This document shows positions 1 through 7,647 of a DNA stretch of 22,550 nt, one piece after another. Every line of letters starts with the position of its first letter. Position 1 is the first letter of the stretch. Source of the DNA: an uncultured Oscillospiraceae bacterium (lineage in GTDB: Bacteria > Bacillota > Clostridia > Oscillospirales > Acutalibacteraceae); the NCBI GenBank assembly GCA_900556765.1, contig USQH01000007.1, forward strand, positions 1 to 22,550. Direction: 5' to 3'. The position numbers and the translations under genes were made by a program. The notes below the pieces were generated by a model. The model was not told the origin of the DNA. It ran no database searches and saw only the letters and a program-made list of their open reading frames with translations.

Positions 1-525
1 TTCCAACGATTTTATTGTCGAAGGCGATATGCCTGTTTCATTTTTCAGCACATCCATATCTGCTTCTTCTCTATCAGAAAGATACTCTATGAGTTTCTCC
101 TTTGACGGTGATTTTCTCTTCGCATTTTTTATAAATTCTTTTGCTTCTTCTTTTGTAACATTAAGCTTTATATGCTTTTTTTCTTTCTGCCTGATTTTTT
201 CTTTGACAGGAATTACTGTTTTTAAAGCCTGATTCATAGTTCCGCCGTAATTATGTTTAAGCCATGCTGCAAGCTTTATCATATCTTCAACAGCTTTTAC
301 ACGATTAGGAACGACACTGTCTATGTCTTTTATTCTTTCTTCATCAAACTCTGCTTTCGATGTAAGTTCTATAACATAGCCTGTTATAATACGATTTCCC
401 CTTCCAAACGGAATATTAACCATAACTCCTGTATCTATCTGCGAAAGCAATGCATCGGGTACATGATATTGAAATGTTTTATCTAATTGTTCATGTGAAA
501 TATCAACAATAATATTTGCGTACAT
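1..525 (-). CDS. priA: Primosomal protein N' (PriA), N-terminal 175 residues, runs off the window
   Basis: PriA is the superfamily 2 helicase that reloads the replisome at stalled forks. Only the start of the gene is present; the frame is open to base 1. Translation of the minus strand begins MYANIIVDISHEQLDKTFQY and continues with a V-x-I-P-F-G-R-G-N-R stretch, the hallmark of the PriA N-terminal 3'-DNA-binding domain (about residues 1-105). A lysine-rich linker and a segment resembling the winged-helix domain follow (about 130-175). The helicase motifs would lie outside. The ATG at 525-523 follows an AAAGGG-type ribosome binding site. The murE remnant ends only 31 bases upstream on the same strand, so the two were probably co-transcribed. 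Codon use is AT-rich (ATA, AGA, TTA), unlike genes from 769 onward. Identification is by recognised sequence, not a search. Confidence 0.85.
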   Translation of the reverse strand, partial: MYANIIVDISHEQLDKTFQYHVPDALLSQIDTGVMVNIPFGRGNRIITGYVIELTSKAEFDEERIKDIDSVVPNRVKAVEDMIKLAAWLKHNYGGTMNQALKTVIPVKEKIRQKEKKHIKLNVTKEEAKEFIKNAKRKSPSKEKLIEYLSDREEADMDVLKNETGISPSTIKSLE

Positions 526-556
526 CCGTCACACCCTTTCACATATTTTTGCAGCT

Positions 557-730
557 TTATCTTTTCCAGCCTTCTGATTCAAGTTCTTTAACAACTTCTT
601 TTATAAGAACTCTCTCATCCATAGGATATTTTACACCTTTTATTTCCTGATAATCTTCATGTCCTTTTCCTGCCAGAACAATAATATCGCCATTTTGTGC
701 ATTTTTTATTGCATATTTTATGCTTTCGTG
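557..730 (-). pseudogene. murE: 3' fragment of murE (UDP-MurNAc-tripeptide synthetase), truncated at about base 728
   Basis: The minus strand encodes about 57 residues containing GDIIVLAGKGHEDYQEIKG followed by a D-E-R and an E-V-V-K-E-L helix, ending in TAA at 559-557. This is the C-terminal end of MurE, the cytoplasmic ligase that adds the diamino acid to UDP-MurNAc-L-Ala-D-Glu; the GKGHE motif lies in its third domain. Intact MurE is about 480-500 residues, so roughly 88 percent is missing. The recognisable sequence starts at about 727 with E-S-I-K-Y-A. One codon further upstream it no longer resembles MurE, and a TAG stop lies at 733-731. There is no start codon or ribosome binding site. 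It is either a real deletion remnant or the result of an assembly join (see findings). Confidence 0.72.
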
Positions 731-768
731 CTATTATCTATATATATATGCAAAGGAGATGCAGTTAA

Positions 769-3057
769 ATGAGTAAGCGTATTATTTCATTGGTCCTTGC
801 GTTGCTCGTTGCAACAACAGGTGTGGCATCGGCAAGTGCTGCAATTGATACTGAAGGACTGACTGTCCTTGCTTCATCGGGTTATTCGAGTTATTATTGG
901 AGCGGCGATACGGCTAATATCATTGCTGATCGTTTCGGCAACGATTATGTTGAAACGACTGTTACCGATGACGGCGAAATCAAGACTAATCAAATAAAAG
1001 GCGCCGGTCCGTACATTATTCGTTCAAAGGTAGTGTACAATCTCGGCGATAAATTTGAGATTGCATTCAATACAAACTGCGATAACCAGAACCCCAATTC
1101 CAATAACCGTTTGGTGTTCGAGTTCGGCGATCTTACAATTGCTTATTTTTCATATGGCTCCGGTACTAATGATAATCATGGTGTTGCCCGTGTTTATTAC
1201 GGTGCCGACATACTGACGCTCGGGGGCACTGCGATCTCCTACAATACCGCGTCTGATAAGCTTCTTGGAGAATCGGATGATATCGGCATAAACACAAAAT
1301 CCTTTGTTATTAAGTTTGATAGCGGCAATTTGGAATGCTATTGTGAAAATAAACTTTTCCTTAGCGTAGACGCTGCGGATTTTGACACAAATTATGATTT
1401 TACCGCCGTTCGTCCCGCTGTTATGGTGTATAAGAGAAGTTCGGTTTGGTCAAACGGTATGTATACCAATTCTATGAATATTAAGGCGAACATTGACGGC
1501 GCATCGGTTAATTCTCTGATCGGTGCAATCACTGTCGACGGCCTTACTTACAATGATATTGCCAACGTGACTTCACTCAGAAACTGGTATGATGCCCTCA
1601 GCGAAAGCGAAAAGTCAAAGGTAACTAATTATGAAAACCTTGTTGCGCTTGAGGCTCGCGCTTTGGAAATTGAGGCCGAGCATCTTAACGGACTTATTGC
1701 GGCTGTGGATGTTTCTAAGCTCAAACTGAAAGATAAAATAACCATAGTTTCCTACCGTGAACAGTATGATGCTCTTACAGACTCTCAGAAGCAGTTAGTA
1801 GTTGATTACGACAACCTCGTCGCAGCCGAAGCAGAGATTGTTCGTCTTGAGATTCTCAAGGCGGATACGGATGCTGCCAATATCGTAAACGAAGAGATAC
1901 TTGCTATGGGCGAGATCACATATAAGAATTATCCTGCTGTTAAGGATGCCCGTGGCTCGTATGAAAAGTTGACTGCACAGGGCAAGACTCTTGTTGCCGA
2001 CTACGCAGTGCTTACAGCAGCGGAAGAAACCGTCAAGAGTCTCAGAAAACAAGTCAACTACCGTTTGGTCAATTCGATGATCAAGGCTCTGCCCGATACT
2101 GTTACTATGGCAAATGACGATGCGGTATTTAAAGCAGTCGGTGCTTATTCACTCCTTTGCACTGCCGAGCAACGCCTTGTCGTCAACACAAACAAGCTTA
2201 TGGACGATGCTGCGACTCTCGTAAAACTGGAAGCTGCAAATAATACTTTGATCTCTCCGAAGATCGTTTCTCTTAAGCAGCTCGGCGAATCTTATAACGG
2301 CGGTGTATTGCCGAATGCCGACGGTTACTATTTCGGTGAGGATGATACTACCGTTGATATTTATGAAGGCGATACTGTTAAACCCGGCGTGTATTGGTCA
2401 AACTGCTTGTACGATATCGAGTACAACGATGACGGCTCTATAAAGTCCAGCAAAGGCACCGGCACATGTTACAACGTAACAACCAATGCTGGCGGTAACT
2501 GGTGGGGCAGTAGTTTCCAGCCGCTCTCGAACGGAGCTACCAGAAACGCCTCTGTCGGTGAATTGAATTACTATAATACCAATAACGGTATACTTTTGGC
2601 ACGTTGTGTTGTTAAGGAACGCCCGACATACGAGTACGATAAGCTGTTTAATGTAGCTATGAATGTTCGTCTCATGATTGCTTCTATTCCTAAGGAATAC
2701 AGCAAGATTACCGAAGATGACCGTTACATTGTCGAATCGGCAAATGCTGCGTATGCTGAGCTTAATTCATACGATATTGACGAGGTTCACGAAATTCGTT
2801 ACCTCATCAACGCTGAAAAGACACTTAAAGGCATCCACATTGATGATGAGAAGTATGACTATGTTTCAACTCTTGCAGGCGACATCAATAACGATTACAA
2901 GGTTAACAGTGTTGATTTGCTCTTGCTTGAGATGCACATTCTCGATATTGCGAAAGTGGTTGATGCTGACCGTTGCGATATCAATGCAGACAAAGTTATC
3001 GACTCTGCCGATTTGCTCGCTCTTCAATCGTATCTCATCGGCGTCTCCGATCTTTAA
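769..3057 (+). CDS. Secreted type I dockerin protein with ConA-like N-terminal domain and helical repeats
   Basis: A 762-residue exported protein. Residues 1-24 are a classic signal peptide (basic start, Leu/Val core, cleavage near ASA-A). Residues about 25-244 are beta-rich with many Asn/Tyr/Gly and look like a jelly-roll/concanavalin-type fold, possibly carbohydrate binding (inference). Residues about 247-490 hold four repeats of 55-65 residues with the pattern Y-D-A-L-T..Q-K..V..Y..L..A-E; a fifth lies at about 626-690. Between them, about 505-620, is a Trp/Tyr/Gly-rich domain of unknown type. Residues 704-762 form a type I dockerin with two calcium loops, DINNDYKVNSVD and DINADKVIDSAD, carrying the expected D/N at positions 1, 3, 5, 9 and 12. 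A dockerin docks to a cohesin on a scaffoldin or the cell surface. I see no catalytic domain. The start ATG has AAGGAG eight to nine bases upstream. No promoter fits in the 40 bases after the murE junction. Confidence 0.88.
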   Translation: MSKRIISLVLALLVATTGVASASAAIDTEGLTVLASSGYSSYYWSGDTANIIADRFGNDYVETTVTDDGEIKTNQIKGAGPYIIRSKVVYNLGDKFEIAFNTNCDNQNPNSNNRLVFEFGDLTIAYFSYGSGTNDNHGVARVYYGADILTLGGTAISYNTASDKLLGESDDIGINTKSFVIKFDSGNLECYCENKLFLSVDAADFDTNYDFTAVRPAVMVYKRSSVWSNGMYTNSMNIKANIDGASVNSLIGAITVDGLTYNDIANVTSLRNWYDALSESEKSKVTNYENLVALEARALEIEAEHLNGLIAAVDVSKLKLKDKITIVSYREQYDALTDSQKQLVVDYDNLVAAEAEIVRLEILKADTDAANIVNEEILAMGEITYKNYPAVKDARGSYEKLTAQGKTLVADYAVLTAAEETVKSLRKQVNYRLVNSMIKALPDTVTMANDDAVFKAVGAYSLLCTAEQRLVVNTNKLMDDAATLVKLEAANNTLISPKIVSLKQLGESYNGGVLPNADGYYFGEDDTTVDIYEGDTVKPGVYWSNCLYDIEYNDDGSIKSSKGTGTCYNVTTNAGGNWWGSSFQPLSNGATRNASVGELNYYNTNNGILLARCVVKERPTYEYDKLFNVAMNVRLMIASIPKEYSKITEDDRYIVESANAAYAELNSYDIDEVHEIRYLINAEKTLKGIHIDDEKYDYVSTLAGDINNDYKVNSVDLLLLEMHILDIAKVVDADRCDINADKVIDSADLLALQSYLIGVSDL

Positions 3058-3123
3058 TTTAACCGTCAGATAATGGAAAGTCGTTTTGACCGTATAGGTT
3101 AAAGCAAAATGAAGAATAGCATT

Positions 3124-3170
3124 GTCGCCCTGCAAGCTGTTTACAGTTTGCAGGGCGACTTTCTGTTTTC
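3124..3170 (+). terminator. Rho-independent terminator after the dockerin gene
   Basis: A perfect 12-bp stem pairs 3124-3135 with 3148-3159 (GTCGCCCTGCAA and its complement). A further short CTG/CAG stem lies inside the loop, and TTTCTGTTTT follows. It lies 66 bases after the dockerin stop codon. Confidence 0.9.
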
Positions 3171-3210
3171 GACTATTTAATAATAGTTATGTATTTGATT
3201 TGATATTTTA

Positions 3211-3279
3211 ACAAAAACATTCTATATGATAAAACGACGCGGTGTACACCGTCGGGTGAATCATATAGGATGTTTTTGT
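3211..3279. repeat. 69-bp near-perfect palindrome between convergent genes, possible bidirectional terminator
   Basis: The 20-base arms 3211-3230 and 3260-3279 are inverted copies with a single mismatch. The centre contains the self-complementary CGGTGTACACCG (3240-3251) with further partial pairing around it. Each strand ends in a TTTTTGTT tract, so it could terminate transcription in both directions, including that of the minus-strand glycosyltransferase ending at 3343. The dockerin gene already has its own terminator at 3124. A small mobile repeat such as a MITE is an alternative. A possible 62-codon frame starting inside it (3226-3414) resembles no protein I know and is not called. Confidence 0.75.
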
Positions 3280-3342
3280 TTAATTATATTAACCATTGTG
3301 AGAGAAGCAAAACGTAAACAGCAGCTTGAAAAGCTTGAGTTT

Positions 3343-4527
3343 TCATTTTGCTTGAAATTCCGCTACTATTTCCTCGTATCGCTTGTATGCCTTTTCGACT
3401 GCATCGTCCCATGAGTAATATACTTTTTCCGAAGCAGCGACACCTATATTTTTCAGCTTTTTCCGATCGGCAACCGCATGGATGATGGCAGCAGCGCAGG
3501 ATTTTGCATTTTCTTCGCATAAGAATCCCGAAACACCGTCCTCAACGATTTCTGCGGCGCAGCTGTCACGAATGAGGAGACTCGGGCAGTTGCATGCAGC
3601 GGCTTCCATAACAACCAGTCCGCAGGTGTCGTATGTTGACGGAAAAAGGAACAGGTCGGCGCGGCTGTAAAACGCACGCAGCCGTTCACGGTCATATATT
3701 GCGCCGACAAACACAACATTGTCCTTGATTCCGCGTTCTTCGGCGTATTTTTCCACTGCAGGGCGGTCTCTGCCGTCTCCGATAAAAAACATTCTGAATT
3801 TAATTCCGCTCATTTTCACTCGCCTAAGCGAGTCAATGATGAGCGCAAGATTTTTATACCACATCATTCGTCCGACAAAGAGAAAAACAAGCTCATCGTC
3901 CTTCAGGCGGAATATGCGGTCGATTTCCGCAAGCGCGTCATCAGAAGCCCGCCTCTTTTCATAGTCGGTGCCGTTACGCATAACGCGGTATTTCCCTTTG
4001 TATCCGAATTCAACAAGGTCTTTTGCGGCGTTTTCGGATACTGCCCAAACTTCATCCATATGATTAATGTTGTTCAAAACAAAGCGGTGAGCAATTTTTT
4101 GCAACGGTTTTGATTTGACGCGAGCTTTAATATCCGATTCGAATTTAGTGTGATAGGTAAATACGATTGGGACACGGCTCTTTTTCGATGAACAGAGCAC
4201 TCGAGCCATAATTGCTGACGCAAACGGACAGTGGACGTGCAGCAGATCCATTTTTTCATTGCGTAAATCGCTTACCGCCTTCGGCAAAAAAGGATCACCG
4301 GCTCGATATCCGATCAATCTGTCGCTCGGCACCGAATGATATTGGTAAACGCGAAAATTGTAGTCGTCTTTGACATGAGGATACTTTGGAGTAATAACAA
4401 CGGCTTTGCCGTACTTGTCCTGAATAATCTGTGCATATGCCTTTGTAGCGTTTGCTACGCCGTCAATGAGAGGAGGGAAAGAATCATTAAGCAATCCTAC
4501 CTTCAGTTTCAATTTAAACACATCCAT
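3343..4527 (-). CDS. GT4-family glycosyltransferase (GT-B fold)
   Basis: A 394-residue protein of usual GT4 length. The N-terminal Rossmann half starts with V-G-L-L-N-D-S-F-P-P-L-I-D-G-V-A and contains H-V-H-C-P-F and F-T-Y-H-T-K-F, typical of lipid or polysaccharide glycosyltransferases that use nucleotide sugars. The C-terminal half has F-V-G-R-M-M-W-Y-K-N-L (donor-binding start) and P-S-T-Y-D-T-C-G-L-V-V-M-E-A, the E-x7-E motif with Asp replacing the first Glu, a common variant. No membrane segment is obvious, so it probably acts at the cytoplasmic face on a lipid or glycan acceptor; diacylglycerol glycosylation is only one possibility. The ATG at 4527 lacks a clear Shine-Dalgarno; a TTG six codons in (4512), preceded by GGATG, is an alternative start. 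A consensus promoter lies upstream at 4578-4606. Confidence 0.85.
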   Translation of the reverse strand: MDVFKLKLKVGLLNDSFPPLIDGVANATKAYAQIIQDKYGKAVVITPKYPHVKDDYNFRVYQYHSVPSDRLIGYRAGDPFLPKAVSDLRNEKMDLLHVHCPFASAIMARVLCSSKKSRVPIVFTYHTKFESDIKARVKSKPLQKIAHRFVLNNINHMDEVWAVSENAAKDLVEFGYKGKYRVMRNGTDYEKRRASDDALAEIDRIFRLKDDELVFLFVGRMMWYKNLALIIDSLRRVKMSGIKFRMFFIGDGRDRPAVEKYAEERGIKDNVVFVGAIYDRERLRAFYSRADLFLFPSTYDTCGLVVMEAAACNCPSLLIRDSCAAEIVEDGVSGFLCEENAKSCAAAIIHAVADRKKLKNIGVAASEKVYYSWDDAVEKAYKRYEEIVAEFQAK

Positions 4528-4577
4528 GATTTGTTATTAGTTGATACTTTTTTTATCATATTTCAGTAATTATTTTA

Positions 4578-4606
4578 ATTATATTTCACTTCGTATTTAT
4601 TGTCAA
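4578..4606 (-). promoter_or_regulatory. Consensus sigma-A promoter for the GT4 gene
   Basis: Read on the minus strand: TTGACA (4606-4601), exactly 17 bases, TATAAT (4583-4578). Both hexamers match the consensus perfectly. Transcription would begin near 4571, leaving a leader of about 44 bases before the ATG at 4527. Confidence 0.85.
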
Positions 4607-4650
4607 ATCTAATGATGAATTTTCAGGACAATATAATATTGTAAAAATGT

Positions 4651-4679
4651 TTTACTTTTTTGTTCTTTTGTTGTATAAT
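4651..4679 (+). promoter_or_regulatory. Probable promoter of the hprK operon
   Basis: TTTACT (4651-4656), 17-base spacer, TATAAT (4674-4679), 54 bases before the hprK ATG. It lies back to back with the GT4 promoter in a 206-base AT-rich divergent region (4528-4733). Confidence 0.65.
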
Positions 4680-4733
4680 ATAATCAATTAGTATGTCTTA
4701 TTTTAACAATTATAAATTCCGAGGTGTGTATTT

Positions 4734-5696
4734 ATGGCAGGCAACTATTCGGTGCCTCTCCAACGAATAATAAAGGAGTTTTCACTTGAACTGTTATATG
4801 TTCCCGACAATCTGGATGATTGTGTGGTAGCTACCGCCGATCTTAACCGTCCCGGACTTCAGCTCAGCGGGTTTTACGACTATTTTGATAAAGATCGCAT
4901 ACAGATTATCGGAAAGAATGAGGATAGCTTTCTGAAAACATTTGTTGACGCCGAGACGCGAATTGAACGCCTTATGTCGCAAAAGCCGCCGGCGGTCATT
5001 ATAACGCGAGGTTTGGGCGTGTCCGAGCATATGCTCCACACTGCTGAAAAGTACGGTGTTCCGGTTCTCCGAACACAGGACGGCACATCGTCATTTATGG
5101 CTGCGCTTATCGCTTTGCTCAATGTTGAACTTGCGCCGCGAATTACTCGCCACGGCGTGCTTGTTGAGGTGTACGGCGAAGGAATGCTCATCGTCGGCGA
5201 AAGCGGTGTAGGAAAGAGCGAGACTGCGATTGAACTTATTAAGCGCGGACACCGTTTGATTGCTGATGACGCAGTCGAAATACGCCGCGTGTCAAACAAG
5301 ACTTTGGTCGGCACGCCGCCCGAAAATATTCGCCATTTTATCGAGCTTCGCGGCATAGGTATTATTAATGCACGCCGCATTTTCGGTATGGGCGCTGTAA
5401 AGCAGTCGGAAAAAATAGATATGGTTATAAACCTCGAAGTGTGGAACAAGGATAAGGTTTACGACCGCATGGGACTTGATAATGAGGAAGCGGAAATACT
5501 CGGTATAAAGGTGCCGCAGGTGACCGTTCCGGTTCGCCCCGGACGAAACCTCGCAATTATTCTGGAGGTTGCAGCAATGAACAATCGCCAGAAGAAAATG
5601 GGCTACAATGCCGCAAAGGAACTGTTGAAGCGCCTTGGAATGGATGACGGTACAGATACCGGCACGCCGGCACAGGATGATTTTGCAATATATTGA
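4734..5696 (+). CDS. hprK: HPr kinase/phosphorylase
   Basis: A 320-residue protein of typical length (about 310-320). HprK phosphorylates HPr of the sugar phosphotransferase system on a regulatory serine and reverses the reaction, driving CcpA-dependent catabolite repression. Seen here: a Walker A loop G-E-S-G-V-G-K-S at residues 155-162 followed by E-T-A-I-E-L-I-K-R-G-H, then A-D-D-A-V-E-I, and the family signature E-L-R-G-I-G-I-I-N-A-R-R-I-F-G. The His before the loop (R-H-G-V-L-V-E) is also conserved. The ATG follows GAGGTG with a seven-base gap. It heads the operon hprK, ROK kinase, murB, rapZ. No ptsH or crh gene is present nearby. Confidence 0.96.
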   Translation: MAGNYSVPLQRIIKEFSLELLYVPDNLDDCVVATADLNRPGLQLSGFYDYFDKDRIQIIGKNEDSFLKTFVDAETRIERLMSQKPPAVIITRGLGVSEHMLHTAEKYGVPVLRTQDGTSSFMAALIALLNVELAPRITRHGVLVEVYGEGMLIVGESGVGKSETAIELIKRGHRLIADDAVEIRRVSNKTLVGTPPENIRHFIELRGIGIINARRIFGMGAVKQSEKIDMVINLEVWNKDKVYDRMGLDNEEAEILGIKVPQVTVPVRPGRNLAIILEVAAMNNRQKKMGYNAAKELLKRLGMDDGTDTGTPAQDDFAIY

Positions 5697-5732
5697 TAAT
5701 AAATTGATAATTTAATTTTCGGAGGAATAGAA

Positions 5733-6686
5733 ATGTACTATCTTGGAATTGATCTGGGCGGAACGAACATTGTTGCAGGTGTTGTTGACGAGGACTACAA
5801 CATTATTGCAAAGGCAAAGACAAAGACAAATTTGCCGCGCCCGTCCGTTGAAATAGTCGATGATATGGCACTTGTAGCAAAACAGGCTGTTGAGTCGGCA
5901 GGCCTTAAAATCAGTGATATTGAATGGGTGGGTGTGGGCTCACCGGGACTTGTAAATAAATATAAGGGAACGGTCGAGTATTCATGCAATCTCGGCTTTC
6001 ATGACCTTGAACTGTCGAAAATGATGAAGGAGCGCCTGGGTATCGACTGCTATGTCGAAAACGATGCTAATGCGGCCGCTTACGGCGAAATGCTTGCCGG
6101 CGCAGGAAAAGGAACCTCCAGCTTTGTTGCCATTACTCTCGGCACCGGTGTCGGAGGGGGAGTCATCATCGACGGCAAAATGCTTAACGGACTCAACTGC
6201 GCCGGCGGTGAGCTGGGTCATATCGTAATAGATATTGACGGCGAACCGTGCGGATGCGGCAGAAACGGCTGCTGGGAAGCCTATGCTTCCGCAACCGCCT
6301 GCATTCGTCAGACCAAGCGCGCTATGGAGGCTCATAAGGACTCGAAAATGTGGGAGCTAGTGAACGGCAATATTGACGAAGTCAACGGACGCACCGCGTG
6401 GGACGCTATGCGTATGGGCGATAAGTACGGTAAGGAAGTAGTCGACCGTTATATTTACTACATCGCCTGCGGCGTTGTAAATATCATCAATATTATCCGT
6501 CCTGAGGTGCTTTGCATCGGCGGCGGCATTTGTAACGAAAAGGAATATCTGATGAAGCCTCTGCGCGAATATGTCGAGCAGGAGACGTACGGTACGGATA
6601 AGCGCAATTTCACAAAAGTAGTAGTTGCCGAACTCGGCGGAGATGCCGGACTGATCGGTGCGGCGCTGCTCGGCAATCTGAAATAA
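5733..6686 (+). CDS. glcK: ROK-family glucokinase
   Basis: A 317-residue cytosolic sugar kinase that would use ATP to phosphorylate glucose at C6, feeding PfkA encoded downstream. The ATP-binding start G-I-D-L-G-G-T-N lies at residues 5-12. The catalytic Asp is in E-N-D-A-N-A-A-A-Y-G-E (D111). The Gly-rich loop L-G-T-G-V-G-G-G follows, then E-L-G-H-I and the ROK zinc site C-G-C-G-R-N-G-C-W-E (cysteines 173, 175 and 180). The sequence fits glucokinases better than ROK repressors, because there is no N-terminal helix-turn-helix. The ATG is preceded by GGAGG. Exact sugar specificity is inferred, not seen. Confidence 0.93.
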   Translation: MYYLGIDLGGTNIVAGVVDEDYNIIAKAKTKTNLPRPSVEIVDDMALVAKQAVESAGLKISDIEWVGVGSPGLVNKYKGTVEYSCNLGFHDLELSKMMKERLGIDCYVENDANAAAYGEMLAGAGKGTSSFVAITLGTGVGGGVIIDGKMLNGLNCAGGELGHIVIDIDGEPCGCGRNGCWEAYASATACIRQTKRAMEAHKDSKMWELVNGNIDEVNGRTAWDAMRMGDKYGKEVVDRYIYYIACGVVNIINIIRPEVLCIGGGICNEKEYLMKPLREYVEQETYGTDKRNFTKVVVAELGGDAGLIGAALLGNLK

Positions 6687-6711
6687 TTCTAACGGTAAAG
6701 GTGCTGTTATT

Positions 6712-7629
6712 TTGATAACCGATTATAGTAATGTGATCGAAACCGCTCGCGAACATGGCAGTTTCGTGTCTGAAAATGAGCCTATGAGCGCGCATACCAG
6801 CTTTCGCATCGGCGGTCCGGCAGATGTATATATCGCGCCGTCGACTGTCGACGGGCTGGTCGCTGCGGTCAACGCTTGTCAGCGTGCCGAAATTGAGTTT
6901 CATGTCGTTGGCAACGGCTCAAATCTGCTCGTGTCGGATAAAGGAATTCGCGGCGTAGTAATTTCGACGACCGGCTGCCTGAACGAGATGACTTTGCTCA
7001 ATGCGTTTGAAATTAAATGCGGAGCCGGAGTTAAGCTGTCAAAACTCAGCGATTTTGCGTGCGTTAATTCTCTGACAGGCGCTGAATTTGCGTGGGGCAT
7101 ACCCGGTACCGTCGGCGGTGCGGTTTATATGAACGCAGGAGCATACGGCGGAGAAATGAAAGACATTCTTACCGAATGCGAGTACATCACGCCTGACGGC
7201 GAGCTTAAAACCATGACCGCAGAGCAAGCAGATTTAAGCTATCGTCACAGCGCGTTTAACGATAACGGATGCGTGATAGTCAGTGCTACCGTGCGGCTGC
7301 ATTCGGGCAACCAGTCGGAGATTCGCGCTCAAATGGACGATTTTATGTCTCGGCGCAAGGAAAAGCAGCCGCTCGAATACCCGTCGGCAGGCAGTACCTT
7401 TAAGCGCCCCGTTGGCGGTTACGCCGCCGCACTTATCGACGAGTGCGGATTAAAGGGACTTTCCGTCGGCGGCGCGCAGGTCAGCCAAAAGCACGCCGGA
7501 TTTATTATAAATACCGGCGGGGCAACCTGCTTCGATGTCATGAGGCTGGTAGAAGCAGTGCAGAAAGAGGTCTTTTTGCAAAAGAGCATTCGTCTTGAAT
7601 GCGAAATAAAAGTAATCGGCGAAAAATAG
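6712..7629 (+). CDS. murB: UDP-N-acetylenolpyruvoylglucosamine reductase
   Basis: A 305-residue FAD enzyme that reduces UDP-GlcNAc-enolpyruvate to UDP-MurNAc with NADPH, an early cytosolic step of peptidoglycan synthesis. Visible motifs: H-T-S-F-R-I-G-G-P-A, G-N-G-S-N-L-L-V-S-D, the FAD-binding G-I-P-G-T-V-G-G-A-V-Y-M-N-A-G-A-Y-G-G-E, Y-R-H-S-A-F, and S-A-G-S-T-F-K-R-P, which contains the catalytic Ser. The lack of the E. coli-type insertion and the overall length fit type II MurB. Translation appears to start at TTG (6712), placed about ten bases after AAGGTG; no in-frame ATG lies near enough to keep the conserved N-terminus. It is 25 bases after the kinase and 18 before rapZ. Confidence 0.95.
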   Translation: MITDYSNVIETAREHGSFVSENEPMSAHTSFRIGGPADVYIAPSTVDGLVAAVNACQRAEIEFHVVGNGSNLLVSDKGIRGVVISTTGCLNEMTLLNAFEIKCGAGVKLSKLSDFACVNSLTGAEFAWGIPGTVGGAVYMNAGAYGGEMKDILTECEYITPDGELKTMTAEQADLSYRHSAFNDNGCVIVSATVRLHSGNQSEIRAQMDDFMSRRKEKQPLEYPSAGSTFKRPVGGYAAALIDECGLKGLSVGGAQVSQKHAGFIINTGGATCFDVMRLVEAVQKEVFLQKSIRLECEIKVIGEK

Positions 7630-7647
7630 CAGGAGATTTTGATTAAA

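Noticed and set aside
29..486. Plus-strand open frames at 29-232 and 253-486
   Set aside because: They lie antisense to the clearly recognisable priA N-terminus and give low-complexity Phe/Ser/Cys-rich peptides.
3331..3342. AAGCTTGAAAAGCTT-like hairpin as terminator of the GT4 gene
   Set aside because: Only a five-base stem with a three-base loop and no proper T run; the large palindrome further on is a better candidate.
4880..5449. 189-codon minus-strand frame inside hprK
   Set aside because: It is the shadow of a GC-biased gene; Ser/Arg/Pro-rich composition, no motif and no ribosome binding site.
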